DNA of 21,254 bases from an uncultured Oscillospiraceae bacterium (GCA_958423465.1 CATZRD010000040.1:1-21254), one strand, 5' to 3'. Shown: positions 1 through 7,308, numbered from the stretch's first letter. Translations and numbers: made by a program. Notes: generated from the letters alone by a model not told the origin.

Positions 1-84
1 AGCAACACCGTGGGAGGACATATGGCCGGCCCGGCCGTCCTCAGGAGGTGGCTGGAGCGGTCCGGCAACGGGCCGCCTAGATAG
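1..84 (+). CDS. C-terminal end of an unidentified protein (5' truncated)
   Basis: The first 27 codons are open in frame 1 and stop at a TAG at 82-84. The visible tail has a Gly-rich turn (TVGGHMAGP) followed by an amphipathic stretch (VLRRWLERSG), and the codons are G/C-biased like the real genes here. The start lies outside the window. A 13-bp hairpin follows about 50 bases downstream and would suit the end of a transcription unit. I do not recognise the family, and the piece is too short to assign a function. It could also be chance open sequence. Confidence 0.4.
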   Translation, partial: SNTVGGHMAGPAVLRRWLERSGNGPPR

Positions 85-135
85 ATGACCGCCAAATACA
101 GAACCCGGCTTACAGTTTTTCTCACATCTGCCCAT

Positions 136-166
136 GGAGGGGGATACCTGACCGGTATCCCCCTCC
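136..166. repeat. Perfect 13-bp inverted repeat, copy 1 of a flanking hairpin pair
   Basis: Arms at 136-148 (GGAGGGGGATACC) and 154-166 pair perfectly around a 5-base loop. No T-run follows on either strand, so a classical intrinsic terminator is not certain. The core of both arms recurs in the hairpin at 670-705 on the other side of the next gene. It sits between the gene tail ending at 84 and the GTG start at 203, so it could end upstream transcription or act as a processing or dispersed repeat element. Confidence 0.75.
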
Positions 167-202
167 CTCCGTCCACTTCATCAGGGAAAGGAGCCGGTCC
201 CC

Positions 203-652
203 GTGAACCCCCTCTGCCAGCAGTATATGGACAACCTGACTACCGCAGGCGCCCTCTCCAAGCCCGTCTTTCCCCCGGACGCCGGCCAGGACCAGGTTTT
301 GGCCCGGATCCGGGGGAACGCCGCGGAGAGCTACCGCCTGCGCCGGGAAAACGACGGCCTGCTGGAGGAGTTCCTCTTCTCCCGGCCGCCGGAGGCACGG
401 CTGGCCCTGGACATCGTCACGGTGGCGGACTCCATGGACGCGGCCACCGACGACGTGGGCCGCAGCTACGCCGAGGCCAAGAGCTTTGACGCTCTGGTGG
501 AGGAGCTGCGCCAGGGGGCCGGGCGGCGCTACGCCCCCCGGATCGTGGCCCTGCTGGATGACGAGGCTCTCCGCAGGGACCTGAGCCGCCGGCTGGGGGA
601 GGAGCGCCAGCGCATCTACTGCGACATCTACCGGGAGCTGGGCAGATCATAA
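203..652 (+). CDS. HD-GYP-like C-terminal domain protein, lacking the HD metal site (149 aa)
   Basis: The start is GTG at 203, preceded by AAAGGAG (187-193) at good spacing. Residues 70-115 resemble the end of an HD-GYP phosphodiesterase domain: VTVADSMDAATD (72-83), then SYAEAKSFDALVEEL, then GAGRRYAPRIV (105-115). In that family this region carries the last metal-binding Asp (here D76) and the final helices. The earlier H...HD...H..H ligands and the GYP motif are absent. The frame is closed by a stop at 149-151, so the missing half is not just upstream in frame. The first 65 residues match nothing I recognise and have a charged helical look. It is either a degenerate, regulatory member (for example a c-di-GMP or nucleotide-sensing remnant) or a truncated gene. 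Catalysis is unlikely. The gene stands alone between two similar hairpins. Confidence 0.7.
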   Translation: MNPLCQQYMDNLTTAGALSKPVFPPDAGQDQVLARIRGNAAESYRLRRENDGLLEEFLFSRPPEARLALDIVTVADSMDAATDDVGRSYAEAKSFDALVEELRQGAGRRYAPRIVALLDDEALRRDLSRRLGEERQRIYCDIYRELGRS

Positions 653-669
653 CGCCCCGCCGATACAGC

Positions 670-705
670 AAGGGAGGGGGATACTACTGGGTATCCCCCT
701 CCCTT
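670..705. terminator. 15-bp hairpin between convergent genes, copy 2 of the flanking pair
   Basis: Arms at 670-684 and 691-705 pair perfectly around a 6-base loop. The core GGAGGGGGATAC / GTATCCCCCTCC is the same as in the hairpin at 136-166. It lies between the stops of the HD-GYP-like gene (plus strand, ends 652) and yebC (minus strand, ends 728), so it probably ends transcription from both sides. A short T-run (704-706) follows on the plus strand; there is no U-run on the minus-strand RNA. Confidence 0.6.
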
Positions 706-727
706 TCCATGCCGTCCCGCGGCCCGC

Positions 728-1462
728 TCACTCCTGCTCCCAGTTGTGCCAGACGTTCTGCACGTCGTCGTTGTCCTCCAGCAGATCGATGAGCTTGGTC
801 ATATTCTTGATATCGTCCTCATTGGTGAGCTGGATGTAGTTCTGGGGCACCATCTGGATCTCCGCCTCGGCAAAGACGTAGCCCCTGCCTTCCAGGGCGG
901 CGGTGACGGCGTTGAAGTCGTCGGGGCTGGTGGTGATCTCAAAGATGGTCTCCTCGGCGGAGAAGTCCTCGGCCCCGCAGTCCAGGGCGTCCATCATGAC
1001 CGTCTCCTCATCCAGGTCGCCGTCCTCGTTGTCGATGACGATGACGCCCTTGCGGTCGAAGCTCCAGCTGACGCAGCCGGAGGCGCCCATGTTCCCGCCG
1101 TACTTGTCGAAGAGGTGGCGGACCTCCGGGGCGGTGCGGTTGCGGTTGTCCGTCAGGGCCTCCACGATGACGGCCACGCCGCTGGGACCGTAGCCCTCGT
1201 AGACCACCTTTTCAAAGCTGTCGGTGCTGCCGGCCCCCAGGGCCTTGTCGATGGTGCGCTTGATGTTGTCGTTGGGCATATTGGCGGCCTTGGCCTTGGC
1301 GATGACGGTGGCCAGGCGGGAGTTGTTGTTGGGGTCGCCGCTGCCGCCCTCCTTCACCGCCACGATCATCTCACGGGCGATCTTGGTAAAGGCCTGGGAG
1401 CGCTTGGCGTCCGCCGCGCCCTTGGTCTTCTGGATATTATGCCATTTGGAATGTCCGGACAT
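728..1462 (-). CDS. yebC: YebC/PmpR (TACO1) family protein
   Basis: This 244-residue protein has the typical family length and opening: MSGHSKWHNIQKTKGAADAK, then the helical KIAREMIVAVKEGG region and NMPNDNIKRTIDKA. Family members were long annotated as DNA-binding regulators. More recent work links them to translation, easing ribosome stalling at proline-rich stretches, with TACO1 as the mitochondrial relative. Which role holds here cannot be told from sequence. The start is supported by AAGGAG upstream (near 1473-1478). It is the last gene of a four-gene run (DUF1858, trmK, Nif3-like, yebC), 14 bases after the Nif3-like stop, and ends just before the hairpin at 670-705. Confidence 0.95.
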   Translation of the reverse strand: MSGHSKWHNIQKTKGAADAKRSQAFTKIAREMIVAVKEGGSGDPNNNSRLATVIAKAKAANMPNDNIKRTIDKALGAGSTDSFEKVVYEGYGPSGVAVIVEALTDNRNRTAPEVRHLFDKYGGNMGASGCVSWSFDRKGVIVIDNEDGDLDEETVMMDALDCGAEDFSAEETIFEITTSPDDFNAVTAALEGRGYVFAEAEIQMVPQNYIQLTNEDDIKNMTKLIDLLEDNDDVQNVWHNWEQE

Positions 1463-1476
1463 AGCTTCTCTTCTCC

Positions 1477-2262
1477 TTACTTAACATATTGAATCACCTC
1501 GCGGTGGACATGAGACAGCTCCACCGTCAGGTCCGGGAACCGCTCCCGCAGCTTTCGGACCAGGATAGGGCAGATCACGTTCTCCGTGGGAAAATGGCCG
1601 GCGTCAACGAGGGTCAGGCCCAGGGCCCGGGCGTCCAGAAACTGGTCGTACTTCACGTCGGAGGTCACAAAGGCGTCGCAGCCCCTCTCGACAGCGGCGC
1701 GGAAGTAGTCCCCGCAGGCCCCGCCTCCCACCGCCAGGCGGCGGATGGGCCTTTTCGCGTCGGCGTACCGGATGCCGTTGGGCTGGAGCCGGTCCTTCAC
1801 CAGCTTCAGCAGCTCCTCTGTGGTCAGCTCCCCGGGCAGCTCCCCCACCCGGCCGATGCCGTCGTCCCCCAGGGGGCCGGCGGCGGTCAGGCCCAGGACC
1901 TGGGCCAGGGCGTCGTTGACCCCGCCGGGGGCGGCGTCCAGATTGGTGTGCATACAGATGGCGGCCACGCCGCTTTTCACCAGAAAGATGAGGAGCTTCC
2001 CCAGCCGGGTGTCCGGCCGGAGGGTGTTCAGCTCCCGCTGGTGCCAGTGGAGGTTCATCACCGGGTGGTGGGCCACGATCAGGTCAAAGCCCGACCGGGC
2101 AGCCTCCCGGGCGGTCTCCTCCGTCACGTCCAGAGCCACCAGCGCCCGGCGTATCGGCAGGTCCGGGTCCCCCACCAGCAGTCCCACGTTGTCCCACTCC
2201 ATGGCCAGGTCTCTGGGGGCCAGCTCATAGAGGAATTCCTCGATCTCATGTACGGTGGGCAT
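1477..2262 (-). CDS. Nif3-like dinuclear metal centre protein (DUF34/YqfO type)
   Basis: A 261-residue member of the Nif3/DUF34 family, which forms hexameric toroids with two metal ions per subunit. Expected ligands are visible: IVAHHPV with H65-H66, the Asp of NLDAAPGG (D109), and the late GHFPTEN motif with H223 and E227. The glycine-rich VGGGACGD (178-185) is also typical. It is the short form, without the inserted CutA/PII-like domain seen in some Firmicutes. The biochemical role of the family is unsettled; GTP cyclohydrolase-related and metal-chaperone roles have been proposed. The start overlaps the end of trmK by 17 bases and has AAGGAGG inside the trmK tail, so the two are probably translationally coupled, as in many Firmicutes. 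Confidence 0.93.
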   Translation of the reverse strand: MPTVHEIEEFLYELAPRDLAMEWDNVGLLVGDPDLPIRRALVALDVTEETAREAARSGFDLIVAHHPVMNLHWHQRELNTLRPDTRLGKLLIFLVKSGVAAICMHTNLDAAPGGVNDALAQVLGLTAAGPLGDDGIGRVGELPGELTTEELLKLVKDRLQPNGIRYADAKRPIRRLAVGGGACGDYFRAAVERGCDAFVTSDVKYDQFLDARALGLTLVDAGHFPTENVICPILVRKLRERFPDLTVELSHVHREVIQYVK

Positions 2263-2962
2263 GTTCCCACGCCTCCTTCCAACCCGTCAGCTCCCCGATC
2301 ACGTCCAGCAGCTCCTGCCGGCGGAGAGCGGCCGAGGGGTCCCGGGCCAGGGCCAGCCCCGCCGCCGCCTTCCGCAGCCGCAGCAGCCGGTCCTGTAAGT
2401 ACAGGCCCCACAGGGGGTCCTCCTCCAGGAGGAAGCCGCCCCAGGCCTGGGCCGGTGAGGCGGGGGACATGGCGCCGCCCCGGACGGTCAGGATGGGGTA
2501 AAGGACCCCCTTGTCCGCCGCCAGGCGTTCCCCGTCCACCCGATAGCCGCCCTGGGGCAGAAAGGCCCGAAGGGTCTCCGCCTTGCTCATGGGCTGAAGG
2601 AGCAGGCAGGTCCCGTCCTCCCGGACCCAGGGGGCGGCGGAGAGGATGGCGGCGATGGCGTCCCCGCCCATGCCGGCGATGACCACGCAGTCCGCCTCCC
2701 CGGGGGAGAGAACGGCGAGGCCGTCCCCCAGGCGGAAGTCCACCCGGTCCTGGACGCCCCACCGCTCCGCCGTACGTCTGGCGTGGTCCAGCGGCTCCCG
2801 GCGGATGTCGGCTGCCACGGCGAGATCGATCCGTCCGGCGAGAAGCAGCTCCGCCGGGATATAGCCGTGGTCGGTGCCGATGTCCGCCAGCCGGCGGCAC
2901 TCCGGCGGGACCTGATCCGCGATGGCCCGCAGCCGCGGCCCCAGGGCCAGTCCAGCCGCCAT
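2246..2962 (-). CDS. trmK: tRNA (adenine(22)-N(1))-methyltransferase TrmK
   Basis: A 238-residue class I SAM-dependent methyltransferase that would methylate N1 of A22 in the D-loop region of tRNA. The SAM-binding motif I is LADIGTDHGYIP (25-36), the acidic residue after strand 2 lies in AADIRREPL, and motif IV is VIAGMGGDAI (94-103), all characteristic of TrmK (COG2384). The C-terminal part is the helical coiled-coil region that closes TrmK. The frame stays open far upstream, but the ATG at 2962 is chosen because GGGGGAGA stands just before it and the protein then begins at the normal family position. It shares an operon with the Nif3-like gene, a widespread pairing in Firmicutes. Confidence 0.93.
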   Translation of the reverse strand: MAAGLALGPRLRAIADQVPPECRRLADIGTDHGYIPAELLLAGRIDLAVAADIRREPLDHARRTAERWGVQDRVDFRLGDGLAVLSPGEADCVVIAGMGGDAIAAILSAAPWVREDGTCLLLQPMSKAETLRAFLPQGGYRVDGERLAADKGVLYPILTVRGGAMSPASPAQAWGGFLLEEDPLWGLYLQDRLLRLRKAAAGLALARDPSAALRRQELLDVIGELTGWKEAWEHAHRT

Positions 2963-2996
2963 GGCTCTCCCCCCTTTGTCGTTTGCCTGAAGGATC

Positions 2997-3197
2997 TTAC
3001 TTGTTGGCCTCCGCGTTGACGACCTCCAGCAGCTTCTCCACGTCCACGCCGTGGACCATGCAGGCCTCCTCCACAGTCTCGCCCCGGCTGCTGGGGCAGC
3101 CCAGGCAGTGCATCCCGATGGACAGGAAAATAGGCGCGGTCTGGGGGGCCATATCCAGGATGTCACCGATGATGGTGTCTTTGGTAATGTTGATCAT
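2997..3197 (-). CDS. DUF1858 domain protein with a CxxC motif
   Basis: A 66-residue protein that is all DUF1858: MINITKDTIIGDILDM, then PIFLSIGMHCLGC and the GETVEEAC segment, ending in a short helix. Such domains occur alone or fused to hybrid-cluster or redox proteins, and the H-C-L-G-C pair (C31, C34) suggests a redox or metal-binding role, not demonstrated. The ATG at 3197 is chosen over upstream in-frame starts because GGAGG stands 9 bases before it and a clear promoter lies at 3247-3275. It is the first gene of the operon leading into trmK, 34 bases on. Confidence 0.9.
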   Translation of the reverse strand: MINITKDTIIGDILDMAPQTAPIFLSIGMHCLGCPSSRGETVEEACMVHGVDVEKLLEVVNAEANK

Positions 3198-3246
3198 AGT
3201 TACATTCCTCCGTAAAATGATGGTTATGCGCGAAATCAGCGCAACT

Positions 3247-3275
3247 AGTATATCCCAATCCCGCCGACATTTCAA
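3247..3275 (-). promoter_or_regulatory. Sigma-A-type promoter for the DUF1858-trmK-Nif3-yebC operon
   Basis: On the minus strand, TTGAAA (3270-3275) and TATACT (3247-3252) are separated by exactly 17 bases in an AT-rich island within GC-rich DNA. The DUF1858 ATG lies 50 bases downstream of the -10 box. Confidence 0.8.
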
Positions 3276-3333
3276 TACATTCCATACATTTTTTTGATCT
3301 CGCGAACATAAAGCGGCGGCGTCTCGCGGCATG

Positions 3334-3367
3334 AAAAATTCTGCCCGCCGAAGCAGGCAGAATTTTT
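3334..3367 (-). terminator. Intrinsic terminator of the DUF378 gene
   Basis: Arms 3334-3348 and 3353-3367 pair around a CGAA loop. The single imperfect pair (3346/3355) becomes a G-U wobble in the minus-strand RNA but a C-A mismatch in the plus-strand RNA, and the minus-strand RNA ends in a U-run. Both point to termination of the DUF378 gene, which stops 11 bases earlier. Confidence 0.85.
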
Positions 3368-3378
3368 CCCCGGCGTAT

Positions 3379-3588
3379 TCAGGCGGAAGCCTCGGCGGCG
3401 TTCTCCCGGAACAGCAGAGACATGCACCACAGCCCCGCCAGGCCCACCACGGCGTAGATGACCCGGGACAGCACCGCCATCTGGCCGCCGCAGAGGAAGG
3501 CCACCAGGTCGAAGCCAAAAAGGCCGATGGCTCCCCAGTTCAGCGCCCCGATGATCACCAGCGCCAGGGCGATCCGATCAAGCAGCAT
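3379..3588 (-). CDS. DUF378 small membrane protein
   Basis: A 69-residue protein of the DUF378 family. It has two hydrophobic helices (about residues 5-32 and 40-60) around the family signature LVIIGALNWGAIGLFGFDLV. The function of this family is unknown; these are inner-membrane proteins common in Firmicutes and Cyanobacteria. The ATG at 3588 is chosen over an upstream in-frame ATG (3684) because AGGAGG stands 8 bases before it and the signature then begins at the usual place. It is a single-gene unit with its own terminator, divergent from apgM. I could not find a strong promoter for it in the 220-base divergent region. Confidence 0.88.
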   Translation of the reverse strand: MLLDRIALALVIIGALNWGAIGLFGFDLVAFLCGGQMAVLSRVIYAVVGLAGLWCMSLLFRENAAEASA

Positions 3589-3736
3589 ACCGTTTCCCTC
3601 CTTTTCGGTCCCGGCTTTCCCGCCGGTCCCGGTCTCAGTATCTCCAGAGATGGCGAAAACATGCAGCCGGATCTTGTCCGCCATTACAAATCATGAGACC
3701 TGCTGAAAAATTTTTTGGTTTGTTTTGACTTTCCCG

Positions 3737-3765
3737 TTGAAATATGGGATGGGAACCGGTATAAT
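3737..3765 (+). promoter_or_regulatory. Sigma-A-type promoter for the apgM operon
   Basis: TTGAAA (3737-3742) and TATAAT (3760-3765) are separated by 17 bases. A TTGACT at 3725-3730 is too far from the -10 box (29 bases) to serve. The start codon of apgM lies 43 bases downstream. Confidence 0.85.
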
Positions 3766-3808
3766 GGGAGCAGCGTAAGCGAGAAACCATCCCAGGAGGC
3801 GAAGCCCA

Positions 3809-5050
3809 TTGAAATATCTGCTTGTCATCGGCGACGGCATGGCCGATAACCCCGTGGCCCGGCTGGGCGGCAGAACCCCCCTCCAGGCCGCCCCCCATCC
3901 CGCCATGGACCGCATGGCCGCCCGGGGACTGGTGGGCAGCGTGGTCAACTGCCCAAAGCCCCTCCCCGCCGGCAGCGAGACCGCCATTTTGTCCATCTTC
4001 GGCTGCGACCCCCGGACATATTTCACCGGCCGGTCCCCCATGGAGGCGGCGGCCTCCGGCATCGCTCTGCGGCCCGGCGACGCGGCCTTCCGCTGCAACC
4101 TGGTGACGCTGGAGGACGGAGACCTGCCCTATGAGGAAAAGCGGATCCTCTCCCACTCCGCCGGGTCCATCGACGGGCCCTCCGCCATGGCCGCCACGGA
4201 GGCTCTGCTGGGAGATGAGCGGTTTGCCCGGGCCCTACGGGAGGCCCGCATGGAGATCCACCGCTTTCCCGCCTTCCGGCAGATCGCGGTGCAGCACGGA
4301 AGCGACATCTCCGGAATCCGGTTCACGCCCCCCCACGACCACCTGGGAGAGGCGGTCGGCCCCCTGCTTCCCGCCGGAAATGAGCGGGCGGCGGTCTTTG
4401 CCCGGCTCATGGCCCTGGCCCATGAGATACTGGACCATCACCCGGTAACGGAGGCCCGGCGCGCCGCCGGAAAGCTGCCCGCCAACGGAATCTGGTTCTG
4501 GGCGGAGGGCACGGCGGTGGAGCTGCCCTCCTTCCGGGAGCAGTACGGCATGGACGGGGCGGTGGTCAGCGCCGTGCCCCTGTGCCACGGCATCGGCGTG
4601 CTCCGGGGGCTGGAGATGGTGGAGGTCCCCGGCGCCACCGGGGAGCTGGACACCAACTTCGAGGGGAAGCTGGAGGCCACATGGCAGAAGCTTCAAGAGT
4701 ACGACTTCGTGTGCCTCCATCTGGAGGCCCCCGACGAGTGCACCCACAACGGGGACCTTCCCGGCAAGCTCCAGGCCATCCAGTGGCTGGACAGCCGCCT
4801 CATCGCCCCCCTGCTGGCCCGGCTGGAGGAGGCGGGGCTTGACCACCGGGCGCTGGTCCTCAGCGACCATAAGACCCTCACCGCCACCCGTGGCCACGAC
4901 GGCGACCCGGTGCCTTTCCTGCTCTACGACAGCCGCCGGGACACGGGCCGGGGGGGCGTCTACGACGAGAGCGCCGGCCAGGCCGGCCCCTTTGTGGAAA
5001 ACGGCTGCCGGCTTCTGGACTATCTCTTTGAGAAGCAGCCTTTGCTGTAA
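3809..5050 (+). CDS. apgM: Cofactor-independent phosphoglycerate mutase, archaeal (ApgM) type
   Basis: A 413-residue member of the alkaline-phosphatase superfamily, expected to interconvert 3- and 2-phosphoglycerate in glycolysis. Metal and catalytic features are visible: VIGDGMAD with D9, the nucleophile region PAGSETAILS with S56, the HLEAPDECTHNG metal motif, and LSDHKTLTATRGHDG near the C-terminus. The length and the family-specific motif order separate it from the longer GpmI type. The start is TTG at 3809, with AGGAGG (3794-3799) 9 bases before it. It is the first gene of an operon with the DUF1015 gene and ispE. Family caveat: at least one bacterial ApgM-like protein has been reported as a homoserine kinase, so the substrate should be confirmed. 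Confidence 0.9.
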   Translation: MKYLLVIGDGMADNPVARLGGRTPLQAAPHPAMDRMAARGLVGSVVNCPKPLPAGSETAILSIFGCDPRTYFTGRSPMEAAASGIALRPGDAAFRCNLVTLEDGDLPYEEKRILSHSAGSIDGPSAMAATEALLGDERFARALREARMEIHRFPAFRQIAVQHGSDISGIRFTPPHDHLGEAVGPLLPAGNERAAVFARLMALAHEILDHHPVTEARRAAGKLPANGIWFWAEGTAVELPSFREQYGMDGAVVSAVPLCHGIGVLRGLEMVEVPGATGELDTNFEGKLEATWQKLQEYDFVCLHLEAPDECTHNGDLPGKLQAIQWLDSRLIAPLLARLEEAGLDHRALVLSDHKTLTATRGHDGDPVPFLLYDSRRDTGRGGVYDESAGQAGPFVENGCRLLDYLFEKQPLL

Positions 5051-5119
5051 GAAAGCTGTCATTCCCTTTCACCGCCCCGCGGCGAAAGCTGATATGAAAA
5101 TATAGAGGAGGATCTGCCA

Positions 5120-6400
5120 ATGAATCCGAAATTCGAGACCCTGGGCCTGAGGCCCGCGGACATCCTGCTGCCCCGCGACTGCGACATGACCCGGTGGGCC
5201 GTGGTGGCCTGCGACCAGTTCACCTCCCAGCCCGAGTACTGGCAAAAGGCGGAGGAGCTGGCGGGGGACGCCCCCTCCTCTCTGCGGCTGATTCTGCCGG
5301 AGAGCCGGCTCCACGATCCCGACGTGGACCATTATATCGGGGACATCAACCGGGCCATGGGGGACTATCTGGCCCGGGACGTGTTCAAGACCTATGAAAA
5401 CGCGATCTTCTACCTGGAGCGCACCCAGTCCGACGGTCTGGTCCGCCGGGGGCTGGTGGCCGCCGTGGATCTGGAGCGGTACGACTACACCCCCGGCTCC
5501 GGCTCCCTGATCCGGGCCACGGAGGGCACGGTGCTGGAGCGGATCCCGCCCCGGGTCCGGGTCCGGAAGGACGCCCCCCTGGAGCTGCCCCATGTGATGC
5601 TCCTCATCGATGACCCGGGAAAGACCTGCATCGAGCCTGTCGCCGCCGGAAAGTCGGAGATGGAGAAGCTCTATGACTTCGACCTGATGCTGGGTGGCGG
5701 CCACCTCACCGGCTGGCTTCTGACGGAGGAGCAGCAGGCCGCCCTGGCGGAGGCCCTGGCGGGCCTCATCTCCCCCCAGGCCATGGAGGAGAAGTACGGC
5801 ATGAGGGACGCCGCTCCCCTGCTCTTCGCCGTGGGCGACGGCAACCACAGTCTGGCCACCGCCAAGACCTGCTATGAGGATCTGAAGAAGGTCACGCCCC
5901 CGGACCAGTGGGCGGATCTCCCCGCCCGATACGCCCTGGTGGAGATCGAGAACCTCCACGACGACGCTCTCCGGTTCGAGGCCATCCACCGGGTGCTCTT
6001 CGGGGTGGACCCGGCGGACTTCATGGCGGCGTTTCAGACCTTCTATCCCAATGCCTATGAGGGCAAGGGGGACGGCCACGTCATCGAAGTGGTCTGGCCC
6101 GGCCACGACGGCTTCCTCACCGTGCCGGATTCCCCGGTGCAGCTGCCGGTGGGCACCCTGCAGCGGTTCATTGACCACTACCGGAAGGACCACCCCTGCC
6201 AGGTCGATTACATCCATGGGGACGACGTGACCCGCCGCCTGGGGAGCCAGCCCGGAAACATGGGCTTCCTCCTCCCCGCCATGGGCAAGGACCAGCTGTT
6301 CAAGACCGTCATGGCCGACGGCGTGCTGCCCCGCAAGACCTTCTCCATGGGCCACGCAGAGGATAAGCGGTACTATGTCGAAGCCAGACGGATCAAGTAA
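5120..6400 (+). CDS. DUF1015 family protein, possible serine kinase
   Basis: A 426-residue, full-length DUF1015 (COG4198) protein. Typical blocks are the opening LGLRPADILLPRDCD, the N-terminal VACDQFTSQPEYW, the central ATEGTVLERIPPRVRVRKDA (about 133-152), and the family signature AVGDGNHSLATAK (237-249). The ATG at 5120 has GAGGAGG just upstream. DUF1015 is related in fold to ParB/SerK-like domains, and I recall members described as ATP-dependent free L-serine kinases; I treat that as a lead, not a call. DUF1015 genes often sit beside serA and serC in Clostridia. Here the upstream neighbour is a phosphoglycerate mutase, which also touches 3-phosphoglycerate. The gene follows apgM by 69 bases and precedes ispE by 20. 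Confidence 0.88.
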   Translation: MNPKFETLGLRPADILLPRDCDMTRWAVVACDQFTSQPEYWQKAEELAGDAPSSLRLILPESRLHDPDVDHYIGDINRAMGDYLARDVFKTYENAIFYLERTQSDGLVRRGLVAAVDLERYDYTPGSGSLIRATEGTVLERIPPRVRVRKDAPLELPHVMLLIDDPGKTCIEPVAAGKSEMEKLYDFDLMLGGGHLTGWLLTEEQQAALAEALAGLISPQAMEEKYGMRDAAPLLFAVGDGNHSLATAKTCYEDLKKVTPPDQWADLPARYALVEIENLHDDALRFEAIHRVLFGVDPADFMAAFQTFYPNAYEGKGDGHVIEVVWPGHDGFLTVPDSPVQLPVGTLQRFIDHYRKDHPCQVDYIHGDDVTRRLGSQPGNMGFLLPAMGKDQLFKTVMADGVLPRKTFSMGHAEDKRYYVEARRIK

Positions 6401-6420
6401 ATCGAAAAGAGTTCTGTATC

Positions 6421-7308
6421 ATGGATCTTGCGCGTAGCCCCGCGGCGCTGGGGGAGTCCGCCTGCGCCAAACTGAATCTGACCCTGGACATCCTGGGGAA
6501 GCGGCCCGACGGCTACCATGAGCTGCGCATGGTCATGCAGACTGTGGACCTGCGGGACGATCTGACGCTGATTCCCCGGACCGACGGCGCCATCGAAGTG
6601 GAGACGAACCTGCCCTTTCTGCCCAGGGACGAGGGCAACCTGGCCGCCAGGGCGGCCAGGGCCTTCTTCGCCGAAGCGGACCGGCCCTGCCCCGGCTTCA
6701 CCATCGCCATCGACAAGCGCATCCCCGTCTGCGCCGGCATGGCCGGCGGCAGCGCGGACGGCGCGGCGGTGCTCCGGGCTCTCCGCCGGGCCTACGCGCC
6801 GGACATGTCCCGGGAGGCGCTGGAGGCCGCGGCCGCCCGGGTGGGCAGCGACGTGCCCTTCTGCCTCCGGGGAGGCACGGTCCTGGCCGGGGGCCGGGGG
6901 GAGGTCCTGACGGACCTGCCGCCTCTGCCGCCCTGCTTCTTCGTGGTGTGCAAGCCCCCCTTCTCCATCTCCACCCCGGAGCTGTTCGCCCAGGTGCGGA
7001 TGAAAAAGCTCCGCTGCCACCCGGACGCCGCCGGGATGCTCTCCGCCCTGGAGGCTGGGGACCTGGAAGGGGTGGCCCGGCGGGTGTACAACGTCTTTGA
7101 GGACGTGCTCCCCCGGCGGTTCAGCCAGGTGTTCCAGATCAAGGGGGCGCTGCTGGAGCTGGGGGCCATGGCGGCGTCCATGACCGGCAGCGGGCCCGCC
7201 GTGTTCGGCGTCTTCCGGGAGGAGGACGCCGCCCGCCAGGCCGCGGAGGCCCTGCGCCCCCACTTCCCCAGCACCTTCTTCTGCGCCCCCGCCGGGAGCA
7301 GACTATAA
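6421..7308 (+). CDS. ispE: 4-diphosphocytidyl-2-C-methyl-D-erythritol kinase
   Basis: A 295-residue GHMP kinase that phosphorylates the 2-hydroxyl of CDP-methylerythritol in the non-mevalonate (MEP) isoprenoid pathway. The catalytic lysine lies in CAKLNLTLDILGKRPDGYHE (K17), the ATP-binding GHMP loop is PVCAGMAGGSADGAAV (102-117), the conserved GSDVPF holds D144, and the C-terminal motif is MTGSGPAVFGVF. The ATG at 6421 adds about 12 residues before the usual family start and has only a weak ribosome binding site (GAAAAGAG), so the exact start is less certain than the identity. It closes the apgM operon and is followed directly by a strong terminator. Confidence 0.95.
   Translation: MDLARSPAALGESACAKLNLTLDILGKRPDGYHELRMVMQTVDLRDDLTLIPRTDGAIEVETNLPFLPRDEGNLAARAARAFFAEADRPCPGFTIAIDKRIPVCAGMAGGSADGAAVLRALRRAYAPDMSREALEAAAARVGSDVPFCLRGGTVLAGGRGEVLTDLPPLPPCFFVVCKPPFSISTPELFAQVRMKKLRCHPDAAGMLSALEAGDLEGVARRVYNVFEDVLPRRFSQVFQIKGALLELGAMAASMTGSGPAVFGVFREEDAARQAAEALRPHFPSTFFCAPAGSRL

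Noticed and set aside
1489..2682. A 397-codon open frame on the plus strand
   Set aside because: It is antisense to the Nif3-like gene and trmK, and ends in a long Pro/Gly/Arg-rich low-complexity tail typical of shadow frames.
2963..3166. N-terminal extension of trmK
   Set aside because: The frame is open, but it runs through the DUF1858 gene; the ATG at 2962 has a proper ribosome binding site and the normal family N-terminus.
3723..3765. TTGACT at 3725-3730 as the -35 box for apgM
   Set aside because: Its spacing to TATAAT is 29 bases, far from the usual 17; TTGAAA at 3737-3742 fits exactly.
5062..5096. Hairpin between apgM and the DUF1015 gene
   Set aside because: CTTTCACCGC/GCGGCGAAAG has a mismatch and no T-run, and the close spacing suggests read-through; not called a terminator.
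5069..6355. A 428-codon open frame on the minus strand
   Set aside because: It is antisense to the DUF1015 gene, is rich in His, Gly, Gln and Val, and has no ribosome binding site or recognisable motif.
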